Shown here: positions 57,701 to 64,000 of the stretch, piece by piece | Layout of the letters: the number at the start of each line of letters is the position of its first letter | How positions within the stretch are numbered: position 1 is the first letter of the stretch | Assembly (NCBI GenBank): GCA_032718475.1 | Contig: JAUCBJ010007533.1 | Span: 1-64,000 of the forward strand | Direction: 5' to 3' | Length of the DNA stretch: 64,000 nucleotides | Source of the DNA: Nemertoderma westbladi | Lineage: Eukaryota > Xenacoelomorpha > Nemertodermatida > Nemertodermatidae | Notes under the pieces: model-generated | What the model saw: only the letters and a program-made list of their open reading frames with translations | The model's database searches: none | What the model was told of the DNA's origin: nothing | Translations under genes and position numbers: made by a program

Positions 57701-58649
57701 CGTGCCCCGGGCCACATTCAAAATTACTAGAAATTTTATTGTATGTTTTGTCTGAGTTCTATAATCGTGATCAGCATCTAAAAAAAACCTTTATATACCG
57801 CAAATAAATTAATTTTATCGAGCTATTAAAACTTTTGAAGACGTTTTCGCGCGAAAATTACTGGAGATGAGTGCCAGAAGGAGACAACACGAAAACTAAC
57901 ATAGCTATGTTTTTGGCGTTTGCGCTGGTGGATAGCCCATTAAATTTTGTAAATAACAGAACACATTTGTAAATAAGCTACAGCTTTAGGGGTAATACGA
58001 TATGTTGGACAATACCTATTATAATATTGTTATTGTTTTTACATAATGTGTGATAATAATTTTACAAACTAATTGCAACTATCTAACTAGTTAGTAAACT
58101 GGTAATTCCGGTAAAATTCCGGCCGGAATTGACCCCATTCCGGCAATTCCGACCGGAACCGGAATCTGGCAAAAACCGCCGGAATTCCGGCAGGAACGGA
58201 ATTCCAGGACATCCCTAATTATTATTATAAATGTTCGAATATGTACAGACAGTGTTCGGTAATCATAGATTAATATAGCAGTACCGTCCTCGCATTCTAT
58301 GGTGGTAATATTAAGCCATAAACATGGTAATACTCATGAGTTTTGGTTTCCAATTGAACTTGGTGGGTATTGTTGTAATGGATTTGTCTGACTTGGTGAA
58401 AACTCTCGCAAGTGTATTCCTTCATGTTGATCTTATTTACTTATTATATTGTTGTTTATTTAGTTAGTTATATTATATTGTTGTTTATTCCCTTAGCAAC
58501 AGTTTATTGGCGACAGCTCCGGCGCTATTATCCGGGCTGTCTCGCCACCGCCCCACTCCGGACTGACCGAGGACCAGTTTGTGTCGTTGTCCGACGATGA
58601 CTCGTATTATGACGCGGACGACAGCAGTCAAGGCCCTTCCCGCTACTGA
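33768..58649 (+). CDS. Pcyt1: Choline-phosphate cytidylyltransferase (CCT), complete six-exon gene
   Basis: Exons: 33768-33948, 35489-35680, 41184-41335, 41450-41671, 42682-42861 and 58497-58649. All phases agree, giving 359 residues (human PCYT1A has 367). The ATG at 33768 has A at -3 and G at +4. The N-terminus has a basic, nuclear-signal-like PPAKRIKRG. The catalytic domain (about 75-225) has [20 protein letters not shown] with the HxGH nucleotidyltransferase motif, [18 protein letters not shown], and [20 protein letters not shown], the RTEGISTS signature. The amphipathic lipid-sensing helix (domain M, about 248-310, [17 protein letters not shown]) and a short acidic/Ser tail ([10 protein letters not shown]) follow. 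It makes CDP-choline from CTP and phosphocholine, the rate-limiting step of phosphatidylcholine synthesis, and is activated by membrane binding. The last intron is 15.6 kb. Confidence 0.95.
33949..34302. other. PCYT1 intron 1, left part
   Basis: Contains (ACCGGT)n-like words at 34079-34098 and many GGCCTAC words. No gene or element recognised. Confidence 0.5.
34311..35174. mobile_element. hAT-like non-autonomous element built of AATTAATTG words
   Basis: The 8-bp duplication TGTACAGG flanks it (34303-34310 and 35175-35182). Inverted ends: CAAGGGTTATCAAGAATTGA on the left (34318 on) and, reversed, CAAGGGCTATCAAAAATTAA on the right. Both end regions are crowded with CAATTAATTG palindromes. An 8-bp duplication is typical of hAT insertions. 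No transposase. Confidence 0.8.
37806..39386. mobile_element. TA-flanked inverted-repeat element nested in the outer element
   Basis: Ends GGGTCAGGTGGGGT and ACCCCACCTGACCC (with flanking ATGAGTATA / TATACTCAT) and TA on both sides (37804-37805, 39387-39388), as in Tc1/mariner insertions. Removing it restores the repeat ACAAAACGTATACCTTGG of the host element, which confirms the boundaries. The 1.58 kb body contains GGAATGGGTATA words but no transposase. Confidence 0.85.
39378..39600. repeat. 21-bp minisatellite (GTATACCTTGG family)
   Basis: About nine copies of GTATACCTTGGTACACAAAAT with minor variants, at the right part of the outer element. Confidence 0.9.
39778..41183. other. PCYT1 intron 2, right part
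   Basis: AT-rich with a run of about 23 G at 41073-41096. No coding sequence or bounded element recognised. Confidence 0.5.
42193..42536 (+). pseudogene. C-terminal fragment of a non-LTR retrotransposon RT
   Basis: The pattern [44 protein letters not shown] and MGDRELWR is the conserved tail found after the RT domain in many animal LINE polyproteins. The RT core itself is absent, so it is a 5'-truncated copy. It lies in sense orientation in the intron 41672-42681. Confidence 0.8.
42682..42861 (+). CDS. Pcyt1: PCYT1 exon encoding domain M, whose 3' boundary seeds a minisatellite
   Basis: Sixty codons, [10 protein letters not shown] to GKDSTF, forming most of the amphipathic helix. Its last 12 bases and the donor GTAAGTATAAG are the first copy of the 29-bp array at 42850-43910. 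Joined to exon 58497, the frame is open (phase 0). Confidence 0.92.
42850..43910. repeat. 29-bp minisatellite that multiplies a PCYT1 5' splice site
   Basis: Thirty-six full copies and one partial of a 29-bp unit: 12 exon bases (GACAGTACATTC) followed by 17 intron bases (GTAAGTATAAGTTGGTA). Copies are nearly identical; rare changes are GCATAAG and TATAAATT. Every copy therefore has the strong donor ATTC|GTAAGT. If a later donor were used, reading enters GTAAGTATAAGTTGGTAG and stops at TAG. Confidence 0.96.
43911..45240 (+). pseudogene. Decayed non-LTR reverse transcriptase, split by a SINE
   Basis: Fragments in order: [15 protein letters not shown] (about 43945), a DLSEAFNS-like motif before the [14 protein letters not shown] after it, [26 protein letters not shown] (about 44549), and [17 protein letters not shown] (about 44785). 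Several frameshifts and stops separate them. The fragment starts where the 29-bp array ends. Confidence 0.82.
44080..44319 (-). mobile_element. tRNA-derived SINE inserted in the RT fragment
   Basis: The 13-bp duplication AACTCCCATCAAT flanks it (44067-44079, 44320-44332). On the minus strand it begins GGGATGGTAGCTCAGTTGG (A box TAGCTCAGTTGG) and has GGTTCAGCCCC (B box) 33 bases on, like a tRNA gene. It continues into a unique body and ends in CTTTTTTTTTG, a T-rich rather than A-rich tail. Confidence 0.88.
45439..45877. repeat. 63-bp tandem array, left part
   Basis: About seven copies of a 63-bp unit with TAATTGGGTTGGCCTAGCTA and TTTGACGCCTATTCGTTCAC. The last copy is cut at CAGTCCA by Bel/Pao copy 2 and the array resumes at 57353. 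Confidence 0.95.
45878..46414 (-). repeat. 3' LTR of Bel/Pao copy 2
   Basis: 537 bases, TGTGACGG...GCTAACA on the + strand. Differs from the other LTR at about four sites (for example GTGGAATTT versus GTGGTATTT). The polypurine tract lies against its inner edge. Confidence 0.95.
46415..46452 (-). promoter_or_regulatory. Polypurine tract and conserved stem-loop, Bel/Pao copy 2
   Basis: 46415-46423 is the polypurine tract on the minus strand. ATGCTATCTTC (46424-46434) and GAAGATAGCAT (46442-46452) form perfect 11-bp arms, identical to those in copy 1, although the surrounding LTR has diverged. Confidence 0.75.
46453..47125 (-). other. 3' untranslated region of Bel/Pao copy 2
   Basis: C/T-rich on the + strand. 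It matches the corresponding part of copy 1 (7739-8300) in blocks such as GGTGTGGGGTGGAA and GGCTTTCCAGGCCG. No ORF of note. Confidence 0.7.
47126..48325 (-). CDS. Bel/Pao accessory ORF with three CCHC zinc knuckles
   Basis: About 399 codons from the first ATG at 48325; the frame is open further upstream to 48334. Three perfect CX2CX4HX4C knuckles lie at about residues 172-185 ([14 protein letters not shown]), 195-208 ([14 protein letters not shown]) and 215-228 ([14 protein letters not shown]). An acidic stretch ([11 protein letters not shown]) precedes them and a basic C-terminus ([13 protein letters not shown]) ends the protein. Such knuckles bind single-stranded nucleic acid. The ORF overlaps the exonuclease ORF by about 100 bases in the +1 frame, so the two may be one protein made by frameshifting, or one gene split by an indel. 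It is not env-like: no signal peptide or membrane segment is seen. Confidence 0.8.
   Translation of the reverse strand: MPIPAGAEGDQPPRKLRELEGWRATGESQGGKGHSGSTGIPGLETLPEEEDNDDEFGEIPPIERIGHSDTDWVGGRVVTASGARAFWNRSGKRTWVHEGPAMDFTGSTIRLGEQPGTAPRIVFGETMPERGGEIDVNRESNVEKFAYQRLHRPRRSLGTKDEVGRETLVLGCDYCGRQTHQESSCLYRFQRGTFCLYCREPSHRMGACPRLHNRCPKCHFRGHYGRECDWMSDEEKFTRFEEWADVGAMTRQRMKAQEFKWGFFLINQETHMEIIKRRLPFTYQEVATAASFAGVMNTQRYLDRWTPENRREFRDFLAEHVPKAMKMILWDATRGKQPGHSEGPPAKRYRALITPAPKEPTTGISKEVAAKVRKQKADDARGAVITKKRAREEDVRRYR
48222..49661 (-). CDS. Bel/Pao accessory ORF with DEDD-type 3'-5' exonuclease domain
   Basis: 479 codons from the ATG at 49661. Residues about 100-290 match the layout of RNase D/EXD/WRN-type exonucleases: motif I YMILDDEG (Asp117, Glu119), the strand [17 protein letters not shown], motif [17 protein letters not shown] (Asp192), then [12 protein letters not shown] and a late VYQFRRGA where active enzymes have YxxxDA. 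The fourth acidic residue is thus missing, so activity is uncertain; inactive relatives such as EXD1 act as RNA-binding partners. A charged helix ([20 protein letters not shown]) follows the domain. It sits after the integrase remnant, where retroviruses place env. A CTGCAG|GTGAGC just before the ATG could be a splice site. The family assignment is by eye. Confidence 0.72.
   Translation of the reverse strand: MASKLIRKRKAESGGKEILVDFTERHPEEKTRGYYERLERGHAARALQDHFREAHEQRLVGTYGMPSLDNTIFQHFHYVVKGDEAKFGIPKYPRESPRKDWKRFIESVNRGGYMILDDEGTVEDEAGSRRGTAGSARTILLHLAAPNGDIFLFDLGTYGKKDGPKLDRLPKAVQVLVREKSTTKVGSAIREDAERIIGPDATNLLDMQKVFMAMTAPDGLEVVENSGQSGAVAMGQLLGLVCHKPMDWGKFREEYGAELANSLKWGARPGKQEVYQFRRGAIKVYQKRYILQEDWMMISLLNLFMTVVIEREPGAFLLSGSPLSYRKAFKTAFDGLVDHPGLKGESVYYNSRHLVDGETDTPYQRWEQLEMDRREAKRLEEVARRERIEAEEREEEARAQSYGFEEQAGLDELHWTSSGSSGESLGRELGWTVGSPKQVDVGVARDAHTSGRRGRPTAKEVKGARGMESYGREPRREGT
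50155..50660. repeat. Tandem CTAACT / GGTACTACGTACC repeats (Bel/Pao copy 2)
   Basis: About fifteen copies, 31-36 bp apart, of GGTACTACGTACC separated by runs of CTAACT. It corresponds in position and core to 8770-9215 of copy 1, but unit length differs. Confidence 0.88.
50815..53418 (-). CDS. Gag-protease ORF of Bel/Pao copy 2, fused in frame to an integrase remnant
   Basis: 867 codons without a stop. Gag ([16 protein letters not shown] to about residue 240), a CCHC knuckle ([14 protein letters not shown], about 370), and a retropepsin with an intact [11 protein letters not shown] (about 425) match copy 1. After SSGCMMPGT the match stops. About 110 residues of unrelated charged sequence ([20 protein letters not shown]) follow. 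The last 150 residues then match the C-terminal half of the integrase in copy 1 ([24 protein letters not shown]). RT, RNase H and the DDE core are gone but the frame is kept, as expected for a non-autonomous element that still supplies Gag and protease. Confidence 0.88.
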   Translation of the reverse strand: MTYPSQRRSRNRTDEPHQTGETIQHPSNPLEAQAMGMATLIDALKTRIELPPVEPFKFDGSRPEEYLQFRRMYSNEILTKNLTQAECLKYLQVYTGGPAYDIVRQYQGIEGGFTTAWRALDREYGHPAKIIRQTLRGITSGGLQDNPVSIKTFANKVEKALIVLKTLDAPYELNASNNITTIAQALPSWLRNKWRKIAFSTRDKKGAEPGLEEMSNFLNYEAELITDPVYSEDSLGKGPKTDHYRPKPEHNTSNALPRLRQSLPYAATQGTASPQTSEDKTTSRDGQGNNNNMNKHNPSTSSRSNPVNKNSRDFGTNITAIRNALYKEGYDPKSKCQLHANALHKTMNCRYWQALPRQDQIDYASSNKICSRCVKSGHKARECQEKPVKFGQRRGQTMATSTVGAKKGGTVLLGVVPVRVIGEGNRSVTTLMLVDSGAAFTLVEEWVAEEIGLRTRPSRMAVTTISSKDEILEMRTGRCAIAAVAPGCDYGATIDPIQVIESININARRPTNIEVEQYKFLDNIDFSIPDVDVRKVSIIVGMDCPTAHERMQTVFGEDKQSDPVAILTPFGWTLTGPIKSNIPFHVSESSGCMMPGTDEIEERPEMGNSGRQLEVEATPREWAEENGMDAEDLEAMGWNKGPSKYRYGDGEERTVECREDKPEKCPVECPEERPEETPVRLRGIPTRGKPSKNTRWKGRRCETIRPGAEKPMNKHMVDKGGGRVGGVLRTHAELTECEGALHGQTSCIPKDERGSLKPLMPAHILRGRPTEVASKIKEKNRGGIIPPSDTLKGGTLPPRDDHEIRNINRRQHLPKQEKRPPIELTRRAERRIREPIGGQWESCLLEESPLGSLSCPTGWTGMEELDP
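53531..54301 (-). pseudogene. Central gag segment of Bel/Pao copy 2
   Basis: 256 codons, Arg/Glu-rich then [24 protein letters not shown] and [13 protein letters not shown], matching copy 1. It ends in a poly-Gly stretch at the G tract 53541-53549, after which gag continues in another frame (first ATG at 53418). Confidence 0.78.
54082..54980 (-). pseudogene. Gag linker segment of Bel/Pao copy 2, Asn-rich then GLVGHVV repeats
   Basis: From about 54980 the frame reads an Asn-rich stretch ([14 protein letters not shown]), then four copies of a 14-residue repeat ([13 protein letters not shown]) encoded at 54580-54720, then a basic segment. It overlaps the next gag frame (to 53531) by 220 bases and is separated from the leader ORF by a one-base shift near 55005. 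Confidence 0.7.
54992..56692 (-). CDS. Leader ORF (pre-Gag) of Bel/Pao copy 2
   Basis: 566 codons from an ATG 117 bases inside the 5' LTR edge. The start is acidic and Pro-rich ([20 protein letters not shown]). Two tandem 38-residue repeats ([15 protein letters not shown]) follow at about 88-155. A helical region ([20 protein letters not shown]) comes at about 165-235. A long charged coiled coil with 18-residue repeats ([18 protein letters not shown]) spans about 330-450. The end is Asn/Gly-rich. It probably is the N-terminal part of Gag. Copy 1 has lost this region. Confidence 0.78.
   Translation of the reverse strand: MSESGETPPRTPDEDLTIREAATKRYRPTTPEPSITGEPEAQDEGGLEPEVEPRERESETEGEGDESTREGERRADVAGQLQAEGDGRPTETATVGPTVRRRTRRDGGEIGTDVAGQLQAEGDGRPTGTATVEPPVRRRTRRDGGEVGDEDVGVSERLRRAYNATRKLINDAKKEGAKVDEVRLRKRLGESDKHLNYLIRFGQRELAGERAERIAGELFELWECGSMEPSVAPVYIGPYLVDARGVKPVGWRGLEGGESEVNPEDSASSVGESSGKGEKVSRSGRRGKSVVTDKSVTSSAKERVVREVGAAYRLDVAEQGQKEMEERLEEGRARLAREAALIKENGERLERALRSLRESDEIEEKECREREAREEKERKEREAERKEYEARKEKERKEREAERKEYEARKEKERKEREARRREIARSVVESARRDSQESEKRGAKAEQELRDLEKRQGESAKNKIRRAHELELVRALPSESGAGSSIFEEPGAVDTFINTPLTGTARQTQNWCDRTGGGGGNNNDGTVDVVDINSTVWDNANQTFIAGNTLPGGSNLNLNQNSPKY
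56809..57347 (-). repeat. 5' LTR of Bel/Pao copy 2
   Basis: 539 bases, nearly identical to 45878-46414. The adjacent interior (56808 downward) does not show the usual TGG start of a tRNA primer-binding site, so the priming tRNA is not named. Confidence 0.95.
57353..57473. repeat. 63-bp tandem array, right part
   Basis: About two copies of the unit seen at 45439-45877, continuing exactly where the Bel/Pao insertion interrupted it. Confidence 0.93.
57474..58496. other. Rest of the last PCYT1 intron
   Basis: AT-rich. 58091-58220 is dense in GGAATTCC and CCGGAATT palindromes and ends AGGACATCCCTAATTATT, which looks like the terminus of a decayed hAT-type element. The partner end was not found nearby. 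Confidence 0.5.
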
Positions 58650-58939
58650 GAGCGGTGTCTCTCTGTCTGCGGTCTGGGGGCCCTTTCTACTACAGAGTCT
58701 CCCTCTATAAACTCCTACCTACGTCCCACACCTGAGCTATAGGGTTTAGAGTTTAGATCTACTACAATCACTGTAACATATTTATTACCTTAATTTTTAA
58801 CGTTTTTAATGAATGGGAGTTTATATTTAGTCTGGTTGTCTCGCTAGTGAATAATTATTTTATGATTAATTTAATTTTATCCGAAACTCGATACATTTAT
58901 ATACCCCGTTTGTATTTAACGTAGCTGCTTCCATAAAGT

Positions 58940-58945
58940 AATAAA
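58940..58945 (+). terminator. Probable polyadenylation signal of PCYT1
   Basis: AATAAA 291 bases after the PCYT1 stop, in AT-rich sequence and before the 20-bp satellite. Confidence 0.55.
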
Positions 58946-59236
58946 ATATATTAAAAAAAAATGTATAAAAAGCGCCGTTAATATTAATAGTTATAAATAT
59001 AATATAATATATCAAAATAATATAATAAATAAATAATATAATATATCAAAATTTATTAATTATGATCAATTTCAGTTTCAGTATACAATACAATACACTT
59101 TATTTAATTCATCACATGTAAAAGTCTAAATGTGTGTAATAGTGCTTAATATCTTATAAACTAAAAAATTGTTTAAAAACTTAAAAAGGGAAAATGAGTT
59201 TATATTTTTGGTTATAAAATTTGTATCCATACTTGG

Positions 59237-62200
59237 GTAGTGCACGTCGCACTAGATACTGGTGCAGTGCACTTCACACTGGCACAGTGCACTTCATACT
59301 GGTGCAGTGCACTTCTTACTGGTGAAGTGCACTTCATACTGGTGAAGTGCACTTCATACTGGTGCAGTGCACTTCATACTGGTGCAGTGCACTTCATACT
59401 GGTGAAGTGCACTTCATACTGGTGCAGTGCACTTCATACTGGTGCAGTGCACTTCATACTGGTGCAGTGCACTTCATACTGGTACAGTGCACTTCGTACT
59501 GGTACAGTGCACTTAATACTGGTGCAGTGCACTTCATACTGGTGCAGTGCACTTCGTACTGGTGCAGTGCACTTCGTACTGGTACAGTGCACTTCATACT
59601 GGTGCAGTGCACTTCGTACTGGTGCAGTGCACTTCATACTGGTGCAGTGCACTTCATACTGGTGCAGTGCACTTCATACTGGTGCAGTGCACTTCATACT
59701 GGTGCAGTGCACTTCGTACTGGTGCAGTGCACTTCATACTGGTGCAGTGCACTTCGTACTGGTAAAGTGCACTTCATACTGTGCAGTGCACTTCATACTG
59801 GTGCAGTGCACTTCATACTGGTGCAGTGCACTTCGTACTGGTGCAGTGCACTTCATACTGGTGCAGTGCACTTCGTACTGGTACAGTGCACTTCGTACTG
59901 GTGCAGTGCACTTCATACTGTGCAGTGCACTTCATACTGGTGCAGTGCATTTCATACTGGTGCAGTGCACTTCGTACTGGTGCAGTGTACTTCATACTGG
60001 TGCAGTGCACTTCTTACTGGTGCAGTGCACTTCATACTGGTGCAGTGCACTTCATACTGATGCAGTGCACTTCGTACTGGTGCTGTGCACTTCATACTGG
60101 TGCAGTGCACTTCTTACTGGTGCAGTGCACTTCGTACTGGTGCAGTGCATTTCGTACTGGTGTAGTGCACTTCATACTGGAGCAGTTCACTTCATACTGG
60201 TGCAGTGCACTTCATACTGGTGCAGTGCACTTCATACTGGTGCAATGCACTTCATAGTGGTGCAGTGCACTTCATACTGGTGCAGTGCACTTCATACTGG
60301 TGCAGTGCACTTCATACTGGTGCAGTGCACTTCGTAATGGTGCAGTGCACTTCGTACTGGTACAGTGCACTTCATACTGGAGGAGTGCACTTCATACTCG
60401 TGCAGTGCACTTCATACTGGTGCAGTGCACTTCATACTGGTGCAGTGCACTTCATACTGGTGCAGTGCACTTCGTACTGGTGCAGTGCACTTCATACTGG
60501 TGCAGTGCACTTCATACTGGTGCAGTGCACTTCATACTGGTGCAGTGCACTTCATACTGGTGCAGTGCACTTCATACTGGTGCAGTGCACTTCATACTGG
60601 TGCAGTGCACTTCATACTGGTGCAGTGCACTTCATACTGGTGCAGTGCACTTCATCCTGGTGCAGTGCACTTCATACTGGTGCAGTGCACTTCATACTGG
60701 TGCAGTGCACTTCGTACTGGTACAGTGCACTTCATACTGGTGCAGTGCACTTCATACTGGTGCAGGGCACTTCGTACTGGTGCAGTGCACTTCATACTGG
60801 TGCAGTGCACTTCATACTGGTGCAGTGCACTTCATACTGGTGCAGTGCACTTCGTACTGGTGCAGTGCACTTCATACTGGTGCAGTGCACTTCATACTGG
60901 TGCAGTGCACTTCATACTGGTGCAGTGCACTTCATACTGGTGCAGTGCACTTCATACTGGTGCAGTGCACTTCTTACTGGTGCAGTGCATTTCATACAGG
61001 TGCAGTGCACTTCATACTGGTGCAGTACACTTCATACTGGTGCAGTGCACTTCGTACTGGTGCAGTGCACTTCATACTGGTGCAGTGCACTTCATACTGG
61101 TGCAGTGCACTTCTTACTGGTGCAGTGCACTTCATACTGGTGCAGTGCACTCCTTACTCGTGCAGTGCACTTCATACTGGTGCAGTGCACTTCATACTGG
61201 TGCAGTGCACTTCATACTGGTGCAGTGCACTTCATACTGGTGCAGTGCACTTCATACTGGTGCAGTGCACTTCATACTGGTGCAGTGCACTTCATACTGG
61301 TGCAGTGCACTTCTTACTGGTGCAGTGCACTTCATACTGGTGCAGTGCACTTCGTACTGGTGCAGTGCACTTCGTACTGGTGCAGTGCACTTCATACTGG
61401 TGCAGTGCACTTCATACTGGTGCAGTGCACTTCTTACTGGTGCAGTGCACTTCTTACTGGTGCAGTGCACTTCATACTGGTGCAGTGCACTTCATACTGG
61501 TGCAGTGTACTTCATACTGGTGCAGTGCACTTCATACTGGTGCAGTGCACTTCTTACTGGTGCAGTGCACTTCATACTGGTGCAGTGCACTTCATACTGG
61601 TACAGTGCACTTCGTACTGGTGCAGTGCACTTCATACTGGTGCAGTGCACTTCATACTGGTGCAGTGCACTTCTTACTGGTGCAGTGCACTTCGTACTGG
61701 TGCAGTGCACTTCATACTGGTGCAGTGCACTTCATACTGGTACAGTGCACTTCGTACTGGTGCAGTGCACTTCATACTGGTGCAGTGCACTTCATACTGG
61801 TGCAGTGCACTTCATACTGGTGCAGTGCACTTCATACTGGTGCAGTGCACTTCTTACTGGTGCAGTGCACTTCTTACTGGTGCAGTGCACTTCTTACTGG
61901 TGCAGTGCACTTCATACTGGTGCAGTGTACTTCATACTGGTGCAGTGCACTTCATACTGGTGCAGTGCACTTCATACTGGTGCAGTGCACTTCTTACTGG
62001 TGCAGTGCACTTCGTACTGGTGCAGTGCACTTCATACTGGTGCAGTGCACTTCATACTGGTACAGTGCACTTCGTACTGGTGCAGTGCACTTCATACTGG
62101 TGCAGTGCACTTCATACTGGTGCAGTGCACTTCATACTGGTGCAGTGCACTTCATACTGGTACAGTGCACTTCGTACTGGTGCAGTGCACTTCATACTGG

Positions 62201-64000
62201 TGCAGTGCACTTCATACTGGTGCAGTGCACTTCATACTGGTACAGTGCACTTCATACTGGTGCAGTGCACTTCATACTGGTACAGTGCACTTCGTACTGG
62301 TGCAGTGCACTTCATACTGGTGCAGTGCACTTCATACTGGTGCAGTGCACTTCATACTGGTGCAGTGCACTTCATACTGGTGCAGTGCACTTCATACTGG
62401 TACACTGCACTTCATACTGGTGCAGTGTACTTCATACTGGTGCAGTGCACTTCGTACTGGTGCAGTGCACTTCATACTGGTGCAGTGCACTTCATACTGG
62501 TACAGTGAACTTCGTATTGGTGCAGTGCACTTCGTACTGGTGCAGTGCACTTCATACTGGTGCAGTGCACTTCATACTGGTGCAGTGCACTTCATACTGG
62601 TACAGTGCACTTCGTACTGGTGCAGTGCACTTCATACTGGTGCAGTGCACTTCATACTGGTGCAGTGCACTTCATACTGGTACAGTGCACTTCATACTGG
62701 TGCAGTTCACTTCATACTGGTACAGTGCACTTCGTACTGGTGCAGTGCACTTCATACTGGTGCAGTGCACTTCATACTGGTGCAGTGCACTTCATACTGG
62801 TGCAGTGCACTTCATACTGGTGCAGTGCACTTCATACTGGTACATTGCACTTCATACTGGTGCAGTGTACTTCATACTGGTGCAGTGCACTTCGTACTGG
62901 TGCAGTGCACTTCATACTGGTGCAGTGCACTTCATACTGGTACAGTGAACTTCGTATTGGTGCAGTGCACTTCGTACTGGTGCAGTGCACTTCATACTGG
63001 TGCAGTGCACTTCATACTGGTGCAGTGCACTTCATACTGGTGCAATGCACTTCATACTGGTGCAGTGAACTTCGTATTGGTGCAGTGCACTTCATACTGG
63101 TGCAGTGCACTTCATACTGGTGCAGTGCACTTCGTACTGGTAAAGTGCACTTCATACTGTGCACTGCACTTCATACTGGTGCAGTGCACTTCATACTGGT
63201 GCAGTGCACTTCGTACTGGTGCAGTGCACTTCATACTGGTGCAGTGCACTTCGTACTGGTACAGTGCACTTCGTACTGGTGCAGTGCACTTCATACGGTG
63301 CAGTGCACTTCATACTGGTGCAGTGCATTTCATACTGGTGCAGTGCACTTCGTACTGGTGCAGTGTACTTCATACTGGTGCAGTGCACTTCTTACTGGTG
63401 CAGTGCACTTCATACTGGTGCAGTGCACTTCATACTGATGCAGTGCACTTCGTACTGGTGCTGTGCACTTCATACTGGTGCAGTGCACTTCTTACTGGTG
63501 CAGTGCACTTCGTACTGGTGCAGTGCATTTCGTACTGGTGCAGTGCACTTCATACTGGAGCAGTTCACTTCATACTGGTGCAGTGCACTTCATACTGGTG
63601 CAGTGCACTTCATACTGGTGCAATGCACTTCATAGTGGTGCAGTGCACTTCATACTGGTGCAGTGCACTCCATACTGGTGCAGTGCACTTCATACTGGTG
63701 CAGTGCACTTCGTAATGGTGCAGTGCACTTCGTACTGGTACAGTGCACTTCATACTGGAGGAGTGCACTTCATACTCGTGCAGTGCACTTCATACTGGTG
63801 CAGTGCACTTCATACTGGTGCAGTGCACTTCGTACTGGTGCAGTGCACTTCATACTGGTGCAGTGCACTTCGTACTGGTGCAGTGCACTTCATACTGGTG
63901 CAGTGCACTTCATACTGGTGCAGTGCACTTCATACTGGTGCAGTGCACTTCATACTGGTGCAGTGCACTTCATACTGGTGCAGTGCACTTCATACTGGTG
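59237..64000. repeat. 20-bp satellite, about 238 copies, running off the window
   Basis: Unit TGCAGTGCACTTCATACTGG, with common variants CGTACTGG, CTTACTGG and TACAGTGC. Each unit contains GTGCAC and the inverted pair GTGCA/TGCAC. The block 59741-60400 recurs at 63119-63778 with matching rare variants at a constant offset of 3378; a 440-bp offset links about 62401-62520 with 62841-62960. Three units equal 60 bases, so all frames stay open and give ORFs over 1000 codons that are not genes. Confidence 0.97.

Noticed and set aside
58091-58220. Complete transposon defined by GGAATTCC palindromes
   Set aside because: Only one convincing end is visible; a similar word set at 21909-21945 is too far away and lies in another gene.
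59240-63715. Very long ORFs (up to 1116 codons) in the right-hand satellite
   Set aside because: Three 20-bp units make 60 bases with no stop in any frame, so open frames are automatic. Products are pure 20-residue repeats and minus-strand frames are open too.

Overview
This window is nuclear DNA of a metazoan, most likely an aquatic invertebrate. The coding exons are small, carry consensus GT-AG splice sites and are separated by AT-rich introns. Two conserved animal genes sit head to tail on the + strand. I cannot fix the phylum from sequence alone.

Host genes. (1) Positions 117-29697 hold the last 17 recognisable exons of a class D DOCK gene (DOCK9/10/11, zizimin): the variable middle of the protein, then the whole DHR2 Rho-GEF domain and the C-terminus. 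Upstream exons lie outside the window. (2) Positions 33768-58649 hold a complete six-exon choline-phosphate cytidylyltransferase (PCYT1) gene of 359 codons. (3) A single-exon seven-transmembrane receptor (22630-23757, minus strand) lies inside a DOCK intron. All splice phases in both genes agree, except that DOCK exon 6859-6978 carries one base too many.

Introns. Almost every intron is filled with private tandem repeats (17, 22, 24, 29, 31, 36, 47/94 and 63 bp units) and nested transposons. The most remarkable array (42850-43910) repeats a PCYT1 exon/intron boundary about 37 times, so it contains about 37 copies of the same 5' splice site. A foldback element with a 12-bp target duplication (5108-6494), a hAT-like element with an 8-bp duplication (34311-35174), and a TA-flanked element (37806-39386) inside a larger inverted-repeat element (35699-39777) were delimited by target-site duplications.

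Retroelements. Two related Bel/Pao LTR retrotransposons lie antisense to their host genes. Copy 1 (7130-19008, duplication ATTTG) is in DOCK. It keeps gag, protease, RT, RNase H and integrase, but it is broken and carries a nested LINE (15144-18191). Copy 2 (45878-57347, duplication GTCCA) is in PCYT1, inserted into a 63-bp repeat array. Its two LTRs are almost identical. It has lost RT/RNase H and the integrase core, but it encodes, after the gag-protease ORF, a protein with a DEDD-type 3'-5' exonuclease domain and an overlapping ORF with three CCHC zinc knuckles. Copy 1 keeps a relic of the exonuclease ORF at the same place, so the accessory module belongs to the family. This is the best candidate in the window for an undescribed system.

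Right end. Downstream of PCYT1, from about 59237 to the window end, lies a 20-bp satellite (about 238 copies) with internal segmental duplications. The very long ORFs in it are artefacts of the repeat.
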